From Streptomyces sp. Go-475 (GTDB taxonomy: Bacteria > Actinomycetota > Actinomycetes > Streptomycetales > Streptomycetaceae), in assembly GCF_003330845.1 (NCBI RefSeq), contig NZ_CP026121.1, positions 6,491,501 through 6,555,500 of the forward strand: 64,000 nucleotides of DNA, given 5' to 3'. The position numbers and the translations under genes were made by a program. Shown one piece after another: positions 51,048 through 59,171 of this stretch. The first letter of the stretch is position 1, and every line of letters starts with the position of its first letter. Under the pieces are notes generated by a model. The model had not been told where the DNA came from and did not search any database. It saw only the letters and a list, made by a program, of their open reading frames with translations.

Positions 51048-54000
51048 TCACAGCAGGTACGAGAAGCGCAGTGCCCCGCCCTCCTCTCGGTAGCGGCCCC
51101 GGCCGCGCTTTCCGTAAGGGTTGGGGAGCATCTGGATGGCAACCTTGTGCGGGGTGAGGGCGTGGGTGACCACCAGGAGGCGCCAGCGGTCGTTGCCCGC
51201 GTGCTGGCGGGCCGCGCGGACCTCGCTCTCTCCTAGCTCGAAGCGGCCGCCTTCGCCCGCGGTCGCCTTCACCTCGTACAGGTAGGGCCGGCTGCCGGAG
51301 CCGACCCGGAAGTCGAAGCCGAGGCCGTCGTCACCGGACGGGCTGGGGAAGGCTTTGCGACGGTTACTCGACACCCAGCAGGTCTCGTCCATGCGGTCCG
51401 GGTAGCGCCCACACAGCCACTGGTAGGCATACCACTCGCCCACGTACCCGATCGCCTCCCGCTGGGCCGTGGTCAGCCCGCTGTCCATGCCTCCCCCGTA
51501 CCGCCGCCCACGCGTGCGACCGGTCGCCTGAGTGCGCCCGGTTTGGGGACGGGGATCCGTGAAGCGGAACGGCCCGGCGGCAGTGATGCCCGGCGCCGAG
51601 CCGCTCTGCAGGACACGGTCGAGTTCGCGGGTGAGGGCAGTGAAGTCGCCGGAGGACACCTCGAAGTCGCGGCCGCAAAAGGAGATCGACCGCCGTTTGC
51701 GCTCCCGTTCGCGGCGCTCGTGCTCCGCTGCGTTGCGCACCCGCTCCAGGTCGGCCTCGGACAGCCCGTGCCGTTCGGGATCCGTCGCCACCGCCATCCC
51801 GTCGGGCCACTGGCCGAGGGCCGCCAGCCAGCCGACGACGTCGGCGGGGGACAGAGGCCGGAAGTCCAGCGCCCCCGCAGCTTCCAGCCGCGCGGTGACC
51901 TCCTCAGCTGGCTCGCCTCCGGTCAGGGCCGCTGGCAACGGGTGTCCGGCCGCCCTGACCAGGACCGCGAGTTCGGCGGCCAGGCCGGTGATCGTACGGA
52001 GGTTCGCGCCGCGTACCTGGTCGGGGGCGGGCAGGCGTTCGCCCGACCGGGGCAACGGCACCGGGCGGCTCAGGCGCAGCGCCAGCTGCTCCTCCACATG
52101 CGCCTCCAGGAGCCCCGTGTCGGCCGTGTCCACGGTGTACTCCCATGCCTCCGGCGCGGTGATCCAGTCCAGGGCCCTGACCGAGGGCCAGTCAGGCATC
52201 GGACGGCGCGCGTCGAAGTCCTCCAGCGCCGCCCAGCGCAGCCGGTCGACGAGGTCCTTCTTGCGCAGGTCCAGGTAAGTGCGGAGCGCCTCTTCATGCT
52301 CGGCGGCGTGGCTGACCGGGTCCAAGGGCGGGCTCATCGCGCGCAGGGTGTCGTTCAGCTCGGCGAATCCGATGCCCAGGTCGCGCCGCAGTTCGTCCGT
52401 ACCGCGGGCCGCGCGGGCTCTGGCGATGAACTCGGATACGGGGACCGGGAGCTCGGCGGCGTACTCCTCGAGGTGGGCCTGGAACTCCCGGGTGTCACCG
52501 GGCGGCGGCAGGATCAGCGAGTTCGCCGTCTCCGTGCCGAGCAGGTGGACGAGGAAGGGTCGGCAGCGTTCCAGGACCGCGCCGATGGCGCCGTCGATCC
52601 GGCGGCTCGTCTCCTCGACCTGGCGGACCGTGACTTCCAGGGCGTCGGCGAGATCCTCGTGGCCCGGGTCGAGCAGGTCGGCGTGGCGGGAGGCGAGCTG
52701 GTGGGCGGCGAGGCGCAGCCGGTCGCCGAACTCCCGCCGTCCCAGCAGCTCGGCGACGGCCACCACGAGGCGGGCGGTCTCCGGCCAGCCCGGCTCGCCT
52801 GCCGGGGCGAGTACCAGCGGATGCTTCGGATCGGGTAGTGGTAGCACTCCGCCGAGGCGGCCAGGCAACGTCACGGGCCGGCCGTCGAGCTCGATGTCCC
52901 AGGAGCGGTATCGGTGCAGCCGTATGCCCCGGATCAGGGACGTCAGTTCGCTCAGTTCGACCTCGCTCGCCCGGGGGCCGCGCGCCAGGTGGTCGCAGAG
53001 AACGCCCACAGCCAGCGTGATCCAGGGCAACTGCTGGACCAGTGGCTCTCCCATGGCAGCGGCATTCACCTGTGCGCCGTCCACGGTCACCGTGAACTTC
53101 AGGTCGTCGGTGTGCCGGACGCCCGCGGGGTGTCTGGCCGCCAGCAGCGCGGCGGCCTCCGCCGCGACACCGGGAAGGATGAGCAGGGGGCGCGCCATCT
53201 CCCGTACCAGCAGGGCCGTCAGACTGTCACGTTCACCGCTGACGCAGAGCACGGTCCGGGCATCACCGTCGTCATCGCTCTCCCCGCCGTCCAGGGCGGA
53301 CAGCGGTACGCTGATCAGCCGGTCCCCGGACTCAGCCAGCAGACTGGCGCCCTTGGGCAGTTCGGGACGGGGACGCCGTACGAGGTGCCTCCAGGCGCGT
53401 TCGTTGGCGCGCTGCGCGGCGGGCCGGTCCTCGGCCCCCAGCGCGCCCTCCGCCGCAAGCCGTCCCAGCGCGGCGACGAGGCGGGCGCTGTCCCGGGGGT
53501 CGTCCCAGGTCGGCAGCCGCATTTCCCGTAGGCGGTCGCCCGCCTTCCCGCGTTCCAGAAGGTGGCGCAGCCGATGGTCGACGGTCGGCGCGTACGAGGG
53601 CTCCTCCTCCAGTCCGGGCGGGCAGTGCCAGGCATCGGCCGGCCGGACGAACCGGACGGCCCGGTCGCGGCCCCGCACCGGGAGCCACGGCTGCTCCCGG
53701 ACGAAGGCGCCGAGCGGGGTCGGGACCCGTTCCCTGTCCGGGGAACTTTGGCTGCCGGCACTGGTCCAGACGCTGGCGAACCTCGCGTCCTCCCAGCTGG
53801 CCAGGCCATGCAGGACAAGCCGTGCGTACGCCAGCCGGGCCTCCTGCCCGAGGCGTCCGACGACGTCCTGGCCGGGGAGCCGCCAGGCGGGGGTTCCCCG
53901 GTACGGCGTCCGGGGGTAGTAGACACCGGGCCAGTGGACGTACGGCTCCCATTGCTCCTGCACCTCGGCAGACACCTTCGCCATGCGGACCAGCCGCCGA

Positions 54001-56471
54001 GCGCTGAGCTCCTGGCCTTGCTCTACCCAGCCCAAGGCGTCGGGGGACCTGACCGGGACCAGCCCGTCGGCCACCCCGGCCTCCAGCAGGAACGCCCGCC
54101 ACTCCTCGGTCTCGCTCCGCTTGGCGAACTCCTCGGGCGCGGCGAGGAGGCGCCCGGCGATCGCCTTGAGGCTCTTCGACACGTCCTGCCCGGCGGCGAC
54201 CACCGCCGCCAGGTCATCACCGGCGGACGCGCGGCCCCAGCCCCGGCCGAAGACGGCGTCGCTCGCCTTGATCAGCCGGCCGTCCGCCGACGGTACGTAC
54301 AGTCCGAGCGAGGAGATCTCCATCCCGCCCAGCGAACGCCGCGGCTGCCACAGCCGGAAGACGAACCGCAGGGTCTGGAGCCGCAGCCGGAGATCGGTGC
54401 TCACGCCGAGCGCCTGCCGTACGTGGTCCAGCAAGCCCTTTGTGTCGTACGGCCGGACGAGCCCTTCCTCCTCGAGGAAGGCACGGGCGCCCCGCCCGCG
54501 CGTGTGCTCGCCGCGGTCCTTCCAGACCAGCCCCGGGTGCAGGTAGAACAACCGCTTGCGGAGCGGGGCGGGAACGGAGGGGGCCTCGGTCTGGTTCGTT
54601 TCCGTATGCACCGGCTGGAAGAACGCCTCGCGACGGGCACCCTGACCGCCCGGCTTGCCCCGTGCACGTGTACTCGTGCCCGTACCTGTCCTGCCGGGGG
54701 GACGGTTGGTGTGCTGCCGTGTGCAGTCCTCCGCGAGCAGCAACTGCCTGCCGTGCAGGACGTGCCCGTTGTCCGCGAAGAGGGCGGCCAGGTCCTCGTA
54801 CAGCGCGCTCCACTGCTCGGGGGATTCACCGGGCCCGGGAAGGGGAAGGCCCCGGGCGATCCGTTCCACGTACTCGGCGAGGATCTCCGGGCCCGGCTCC
54901 CACGGGCACCCGAGGGCCTTGCACAGGGTGGCCAGCCGTTTCAGCCGGTCGCCACCGGTCTCGGGGTCCGCCACCACGATCCCCGCCTTGTGCGCGCGGT
55001 GTGCCGTGAGGACGGTCAGGTTGAGGTCCGGCCACAGGACCGCGTCGCGGGGCGGGGCCCAGCACGCCTCCGGTGGGGCGCCGTCGGCGGCGAGGACGGG
55101 CACGAGCGGTACGTCGGCGAGTTCGCTCCCGTGCACCTGCAAGGCCGCCGCGCGGAGCCGCCCTGGCGAGCCCTTCTCATTCTCCCAGCTCACCAGGTCC
55201 ACGGCCAGTTGCCGCATGGCCGGATCGGGCACGGTACGCAGTTGCGCGGCGGCCGCCAGACAGGTTTCGGCGACCGCGTCGAGCAGCAGCACGTTGAGGG
55301 GGTTGTCGGGGGGAAGGCCGGTGCGGTCGAACTTGGTGAAGAATGGGGCGTTCACGTGCCCCGGGAACGGCGCGGCCTGGTCCTCGCCCATCGGCAGGAA
55401 CGTGTAGATCTGCCCGCGTCGCGGTCGGCGCGTCGCGGGCAGCGGGAGCGCGACCTCGACGACGGCGGACCGCTTCCACTCCTGCCACGTGTCGTCGAGG
55501 AGCCCGGAACCGACGGCCTCGGCGAGCGTGCTGTTCAGCCGTTCCTTCTCCACGGTGCCCCGGGCGACGAGAAAAGTGTCGGACGGGCCCAGGCGCACGG
55601 TCGCGAAGGAGACGGGAAATTCGTGCCCGGCACCGTCCCGCGCCACCGCGAACGGCTCCTCGGAGCGGGAAAGCTCGTGCCGCTCGTGCGCCTCGTGGTC
55701 GTCGTCCGGCACGCCCGCCTCGCCACCGGTGGCCCGCCGTTCCAGCGTCAGGCCGACGAGCCGGTCGAGGAACAGCATCACGGGTACCTTCGCCCCCGCG
55801 AGCTCGCGCATCCGCAGCCGGACCTCGGCCCGGGCGGCCTCGCTCAGCAGGGGCAGCCGGACGACGGTCACATACCCCTGCGCGGCGAACTGCCGGCAGG
55901 TCGCAGGCACATCGTCCAGCGGCAGGGGTGCCTGGAGCGGGGGATACTTGGCGGCCACTTCGTGGGCGTTGTCCTCACCGGCGAGGAACTCCTCCACGTC
56001 GGCCCTCTGCGCGAAGCGGAAGCAGTACCCGTCCAGTTCTGGGCCGATCGGGCTGTCGGGGTCCGCGCTGTAGATCTCGGGCGCGTCGCTGATCAACAGG
56101 ATGCTGCGGAACCCGACGCCCTTGTTGCCGATGCCCTCGCCGACCTCCTTCGAGCTTTGCGCGAGCTCGCAGATCCGTTCGATGTTCCGCCAGGTGAAGG
56201 GTGTGCCGCCGTTGGCGACGTACAACGTCCCCCAATCGCCCTCCGCCTCGTCCAGCAGGACGTGGACCCGTCCGTCACGGCGGTCCCTCGGATGCGCGTC
56301 GTAGCCGTTCTGCAGCAACTCGAAGAGCGAGCGGCCCGCGTACTCCCGCGCGCTCGTGTACGACGCGGCGTTCACCTGCCGTGCCATGCGCAGGACTTGC
56401 TCCGACCGGGCCCCCTCCAGCACGGACCGGCCGTACTCCCGCAGCTGCTCGGCCCGGGCGTTCCTCGCCAT
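51048..56471 (-). CDS. Sacsin/NO VEIN-like GHKL ATPase with C-terminal DUF3883 nuclease-like domain
   Basis: 1807 residues, the largest gene in the window. Residues about 20-130 form a GHKL (Hsp90-type) ATPase: SLFELLQNGYDAH (E51, N55), YVANGGTPF and the lid GEGIGNKGVGFRS (111-123). The middle 1500 residues have no domain I recognise but keep sacsin-like helical stretches. The C-terminus (about 1665-1790) is a DUF3883/NOV_C domain (YVGEWYAYQWL, GLGFDFRV, YLYEVKATAG) with D1720, E1733 and K1735 in PD-(D/E)XK order. This architecture matches plant NO VEIN and large bacterial proteins of mobile islands. ATG at 56471 behind GGGGAG. No signal or membrane segment. A defence role is inferred. Confidence 0.85.
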   Translation of the reverse strand: MARNARAEQLREYGRSVLEGARSEQVLRMARQVNAASYTSAREYAGRSLFELLQNGYDAHPRDRRDGRVHVLLDEAEGDWGTLYVANGGTPFTWRNIERICELAQSSKEVGEGIGNKGVGFRSILLISDAPEIYSADPDSPIGPELDGYCFRFAQRADVEEFLAGEDNAHEVAAKYPPLQAPLPLDDVPATCRQFAAQGYVTVVRLPLLSEAARAEVRLRMRELAGAKVPVMLFLDRLVGLTLERRATGGEAGVPDDDHEAHERHELSRSEEPFAVARDGAGHEFPVSFATVRLGPSDTFLVARGTVEKERLNSTLAEAVGSGLLDDTWQEWKRSAVVEVALPLPATRRPRRGQIYTFLPMGEDQAAPFPGHVNAPFFTKFDRTGLPPDNPLNVLLLDAVAETCLAAAAQLRTVPDPAMRQLAVDLVSWENEKGSPGRLRAAALQVHGSELADVPLVPVLAADGAPPEACWAPPRDAVLWPDLNLTVLTAHRAHKAGIVVADPETGGDRLKRLATLCKALGCPWEPGPEILAEYVERIARGLPLPGPGESPEQWSALYEDLAALFADNGHVLHGRQLLLAEDCTRQHTNRPPGRTGTGTSTRARGKPGGQGARREAFFQPVHTETNQTEAPSVPAPLRKRLFYLHPGLVWKDRGEHTRGRGARAFLEEEGLVRPYDTKGLLDHVRQALGVSTDLRLRLQTLRFVFRLWQPRRSLGGMEISSLGLYVPSADGRLIKASDAVFGRGWGRASAGDDLAAVVAAGQDVSKSLKAIAGRLLAAPEEFAKRSETEEWRAFLLEAGVADGLVPVRSPDALGWVEQGQELSARRLVRMAKVSAEVQEQWEPYVHWPGVYYPRTPYRGTPAWRLPGQDVVGRLGQEARLAYARLVLHGLASWEDARFASVWTSAGSQSSPDRERVPTPLGAFVREQPWLPVRGRDRAVRFVRPADAWHCPPGLEEEPSYAPTVDHRLRHLLERGKAGDRLREMRLPTWDDPRDSARLVAALGRLAAEGALGAEDRPAAQRANERAWRHLVRRPRPELPKGASLLAESGDRLISVPLSALDGGESDDDGDARTVLCVSGERDSLTALLVREMARPLLILPGVAAEAAALLAARHPAGVRHTDDLKFTVTVDGAQVNAAAMGEPLVQQLPWITLAVGVLCDHLARGPRASEVELSELTSLIRGIRLHRYRSWDIELDGRPVTLPGRLGGVLPLPDPKHPLVLAPAGEPGWPETARLVVAVAELLGRREFGDRLRLAAHQLASRHADLLDPGHEDLADALEVTVRQVEETSRRIDGAIGAVLERCRPFLVHLLGTETANSLILPPPGDTREFQAHLEEYAAELPVPVSEFIARARAARGTDELRRDLGIGFAELNDTLRAMSPPLDPVSHAAEHEEALRTYLDLRKKDLVDRLRWAALEDFDARRPMPDWPSVRALDWITAPEAWEYTVDTADTGLLEAHVEEQLALRLSRPVPLPRSGERLPAPDQVRGANLRTITGLAAELAVLVRAAGHPLPAALTGGEPAEEVTARLEAAGALDFRPLSPADVVGWLAALGQWPDGMAVATDPERHGLSEADLERVRNAAEHERRERERKRRSISFCGRDFEVSSGDFTALTRELDRVLQSGSAPGITAAGPFRFTDPRPQTGRTQATGRTRGRRYGGGMDSGLTTAQREAIGYVGEWYAYQWLCGRYPDRMDETCWVSSNRRKAFPSPSGDDGLGFDFRVGSGSRPYLYEVKATAGEGGRFELGESEVRAARQHAGNDRWRLLVVTHALTPHKVAIQMLPNPYGKRGRGRYREEGGALRFSYLL

Positions 56472-56659
56472 GGTTCTCCCCTCACCTCAGCGTGATGAGG
56501 ACGGTATCCCGCCGCACTGACATCGGGGGGCGCGAGGACCACCCTGTGGAGCGTGGCTCGGAGCTGAGCTTGACATTTGGTCCACCGTCGAACGGGCTCA
56601 TTGATGCTTATCTCTCCATCTGCCAGTTCGGTCGCCCGTTGGTGAGCCCGATCTGCGGA

Positions 56660-56834
56660 TCACCGGTTTCCCGTCCAAACGATTCGACGTGTGAAACCGC
56701 CTCTCTCCAGTTCCTTTGCCCGGCGCAGTTCTTCTAGCGCTACCGAGTCGATGCCGAGGCTCATAGCGAGGGCATGGACGACTTCCAAGACGTCGGCAAG
56801 CTCGCCTAGGGCAACAGCATCGTCCGCGGATAGT
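56660..56834 (-). pseudogene. 5'-truncated remnant of HisE/MazG-like nucleotide pyrophosphohydrolase
   Basis: Reading leftward, the frame gives LGELADVLEVVHALAMSLG, ALEELRRAKELERGGFTRR and IVWTGNR, then a stop at 56660-56662. This is the C-terminal ~55 residues of the phosphoribosyl-ATP pyrophosphohydrolase-like family (helical EELADVLEV metal-binding motif and the RGGF..RIVW end). No start or N-terminal half exists. The similarity ends near 56835, where sequence on the other strand becomes integrase. Confidence 0.72.
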
Positions 56835-56837
56835 CCG

Positions 56838-57087
56838 CACGAACTGGAGCCTGCACGACCTGCGGCACACAGCCGCGAACCGGATGGCCAACGACCCCAA
56901 TCCCACCCTCGCCCAGGTGCGGGCGATCATGCGGCACGCCGATCTGGCGACCACCGGCCGCTACCTCAACGCCCGTGTCGAGGACCTCTTCGACGCCCTG
57001 CAGCAGCACTACAACCGGCCCCGTGTGGAGCGGAGTTTCGCACCGGGATACGACCCCGACGATGTCAAGGCGGTGTTCGGTGGCTAG
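56838..57087 (+). pseudogene. 5'-truncated tyrosine recombinase (integrase) remnant
   Basis: The frame reads NWSLHDLRHTAANRM, then VRAIMRHADLATTGRYLN, and ends at TAG 57085-57087. HDLRH supplies the HxxR box, RHADLATTGRY the second His and the nucleophilic Tyr. Only the last ~83 residues of a phage/ICE-type integrase remain; the first Arg box and the N-terminal arm- and core-binding domains are gone. It is evidence of an integrated element once present here. Confidence 0.8.
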
Positions 57088-57270
57088 CCGCACCCCGGTC
57101 GACACCTACACGGCCCGCAACCGTCGGCAGACCTTCCGCGAAGAGCCCGGACCCGAGCCGACCCGGTTCACCAGCGCCGCCATCAAAGCGGCACCAGCCC
57201 CACGCCCGGAGAACCCGCCGGCCCCGTTCGGGGACCTCTCCAAGGCGGAGGTCGTCGCGCGGCGTACAGG
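57080..57270 (+). pseudogene. Possible truncated gene after integrase
   Basis: A GTG at 57080 overlaps the integrase stop by 8 nt and opens VASRTPVDTYTARNRRQT, continuing with coding-like residues to about 57270 (LSKAEVVARR). Composition then changes to that of an out-of-frame stretch over the HEAT gene. It is probably the start of an element gene cut off by the chromosomal junction. No family recognised. Confidence 0.35.
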
Positions 57271-57302
57271 TCCTGACCCCGATGGCGGGCGGACGGGCGT
57301 TC

Positions 57303-57333
57303 TTGACCCTGACACCGTGGCAAGGTGTCCCCT
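57303..57333 (+). promoter_or_regulatory. MerR-type promoter/operator
   Basis: TTGACC (57303-57308) is followed by a dyad GACACC-7-GGTGTC (57311-57329) lying in a long 19-bp spacer before a weak -10 (57328-57333). A dyad inside an over-long spacer is the hallmark of MerR-activated promoters. The MerR protein encoded 740 bp downstream in the same operon is the natural candidate. Confidence 0.55.
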
Positions 57334-57344
57334 GGGTGCAGGAG

Positions 57345-58076
57345 GTGGTTTCGATCAAGCCGACCCACGGAACCCCGCAGAACGCCCGTCTGGCCGATGC
57401 CCTGCGTGCCGAGGACTCGTCGGTGCGCCTTCAGGCCGCCCTGGCGGCCGGATCCGGCGCCGACCCCGGCTTCCTGGAGGCGCTCGTCGAGCGATGCGCG
57501 GTCGAGCCGGACTTCTTCGTGCGGGACATGTTGTCCTGGGCGCTGACCCGCCTCCCGTCGGAGATCACCCTGCCCCGGATCCGCCAGGAACTCGGCTCGC
57601 AGCGCAGTCGGGCCCGCAGCCAGGCGTTGCACACGCTCTCCAAGATCGGTGACCGGAGCGCCTGGGCCTGGATCACGAGGGACATGCTGCGTGACGCCGA
57701 CGACGAGGTCGCGCGGACCGCGTGGCGCGTCGCCGTGCTCCTCGTGCCCGAGGACGAGAAGAAGGACCTGGCCGACGAACTGGTCACGCAGCTCGGCCGC
57801 GGCGACCGTACTGTGCAGCTGAGCCTGAGCCGGGCACTCGTCGATCTCGGCGAGGTGACCGGGCCCGCCCTGGAGACGGCCGCGGCGAGCCCCGACCCGG
57901 CGGTGGCCGCGCACGCCCGTGCCACCGAGCTGCTCCGGCGGAACCCGGAGGCCGGTTTCGACGCGGCCGTCGAGGAGGCGAAGCGAATCGTGAGTCTCGG
58001 TCCGGAACGAGCCGCTGCCGCGGAGAGCGCCGGGGGTGCCGACAGCGCGGAGGCCGCGGGGGCCGCGGAATGTTGA
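57345..58076 (+). CDS. HEAT-repeat protein
   Basis: 243 residues of tandem helical HEAT units: DSSVRLQAALAAG, DPGFLEALVERCAVEPDFFVRDMLSWALTR, RSRARSQALHTLSKIGD, DADDEVARTAWRVAVLLVP and DRTVQLSLSRALVDLGE. It ends in an Ala/Glu/Ser-rich tail. HEAT stacks bind proteins or nucleic acid. The GTG at 57345 has GGAG abutting it, an unusually short spacing, so the true start may differ; no better start precedes it. It overlaps the MerR-HEAT gene by 7 nt, and the two share the HEAT type. Confidence 0.8.
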   Translation: MVSIKPTHGTPQNARLADALRAEDSSVRLQAALAAGSGADPGFLEALVERCAVEPDFFVRDMLSWALTRLPSEITLPRIRQELGSQRSRARSQALHTLSKIGDRSAWAWITRDMLRDADDEVARTAWRVAVLLVPEDEKKDLADELVTQLGRGDRTVQLSLSRALVDLGEVTGPALETAAASPDPAVAAHARATELLRRNPEAGFDAAVEEAKRIVSLGPERAAAAESAGGADSAEAAGAAEC

Positions 58077-59110
58077 TCGGCGAGGTGGCGCGCCACTCGG
58101 GGGTGAGCCCCCGGATGCTCCGGCACTACGACGCCCTCGGGCTGGTGCGACCGACCGGTCGCACCGTCGGCGGCTACCGCCAGTACTCCGCCGAGGACAT
58201 CCGCCGGATCTTCCACGTGGAGAGCCTGCGGTCCCTCGGACTCTCGCTCAAGCAGATCGGGCGCGCGCTGGAGGACCCGGCCTTCACGCCGTCCGCCCTC
58301 GTCAGCGACCTCATCCGGTGGACGGAGGAGCGCTTGGAGCGGGAACGGGAGCTGCTGGAGCGTCTCCGCGCCGTCGACGCGTCGGCGCCCACCGGCTGGC
58401 AGGACGTCCTGCGCATCGTCGAACTCATGCAGGGGCTCGGCTCGGCCAGCGCCGCGCGCAGGCAGCAGGCCGTCCTGGCCCGGCCGGACGGCGCCTCCGT
58501 CCCCACCGAGCTGCTGGCCGGCGCGGTGCTGGCCGAATCCGACCCCCATGTCGCGGGCGCCCTGCGGTGGGCGCTCGCCCGGTCGGGCGGCGACGGCGTG
58601 GCGGCACTGGCCGCCGGTGTGCACGCGGAGGACGTCGACGTCCGGCGGCGCGCGGTGCTGGCGATCGCCGAGATGGCCGAGGCCCCGGGTGCGGCCGAGG
58701 TGCTCGCCGACGCGCTCGGGGACCCGGACCGGCAGGTGCGGGGGCCCGCCGCTCTGGCCCTGGGCAGGCGTGGCGTGGTGGAGGCCGTGCCGGTACTCGT
58801 CGGCATGGTGGTCGACGGTTCCCGCGACGTCGAAGCGGCGGAGGTCCTGGGAGCGTTGTCCCAGGACCCCGGCTGCGCGGACCGGATCATGACCGCCCTG
58901 GCCGACGAACTCGCCGCGCCCACAGCCGACTCCGCGACGCGCATCCGTCTGACCCAGGCGCTGGTCGAACTGCCGGGGCCGACCGTCCGGGAGGTCCTGC
59001 GCCGGCTCGCCCACGACGACGACCGCGCTGTCGCCCTCGTGGCCTCGGCCTTCCTCTTGGTCGTCGACGGGCGGCGGTCAGACGGAGGCGGAGGCGGAGA
59101 CGGAGGCTGA
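58070..59110 (+). CDS. MerR family regulator fused to HEAT repeats
   Basis: 346 residues. MLIGEVARHSGVSPRMLRHYDALGLV and GGYRQYSAEDIRRI form the MerR winged HTH (1-70), followed by a coiled coil (about 80-115). A C-terminal HEAT array (about 150-325) replaces the usual effector domain, with DVDVRRRAVLAIAEMAEAPG and DPDRQVRGPAALALGRRG. It starts inside the upstream HEAT gene (7-nt overlap). It probably activates the operon promoter at 57303-57333; the HEAT part may sense the partner HEAT protein or a ligand. The Gly-rich C-terminal tail is low-complexity. Confidence 0.88.
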   Translation: MLIGEVARHSGVSPRMLRHYDALGLVRPTGRTVGGYRQYSAEDIRRIFHVESLRSLGLSLKQIGRALEDPAFTPSALVSDLIRWTEERLERERELLERLRAVDASAPTGWQDVLRIVELMQGLGSASAARRQQAVLARPDGASVPTELLAGAVLAESDPHVAGALRWALARSGGDGVAALAAGVHAEDVDVRRRAVLAIAEMAEAPGAAEVLADALGDPDRQVRGPAALALGRRGVVEAVPVLVGMVVDGSRDVEAAEVLGALSQDPGCADRIMTALADELAAPTADSATRIRLTQALVELPGPTVREVLRRLAHDDDRAVALVASAFLLVVDGRRSDGGGGGDGG

Positions 59111-59171
59111 GAGGGCCGTCTCTTACGACGCGCCGTGCGGGGAGCGTCCTCCGAGTGGAGCCCCCGGCCTG

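Noticed and set aside
50842..51051. 69-codon frame whose GTG overlaps the large ATPase stop (GTGA)
   Set aside because: Ser-rich antisense-like composition, no ribosome site and no recognisable family; not strong enough to call a gene.
53562..56495. 977-codon plus-strand frame opposite the ATPase-DUF3883 gene
   Set aside because: No conserved motif, and the opposite strand has clear ATPase and nuclease motifs.
50464..57277. TCCTGACC at both island borders (50464-50471 and 57270-57277) as att direct repeats
   Set aside because: Only 8 bp are shared and no tRNA or longer core surrounds them; expected by chance in this composition.
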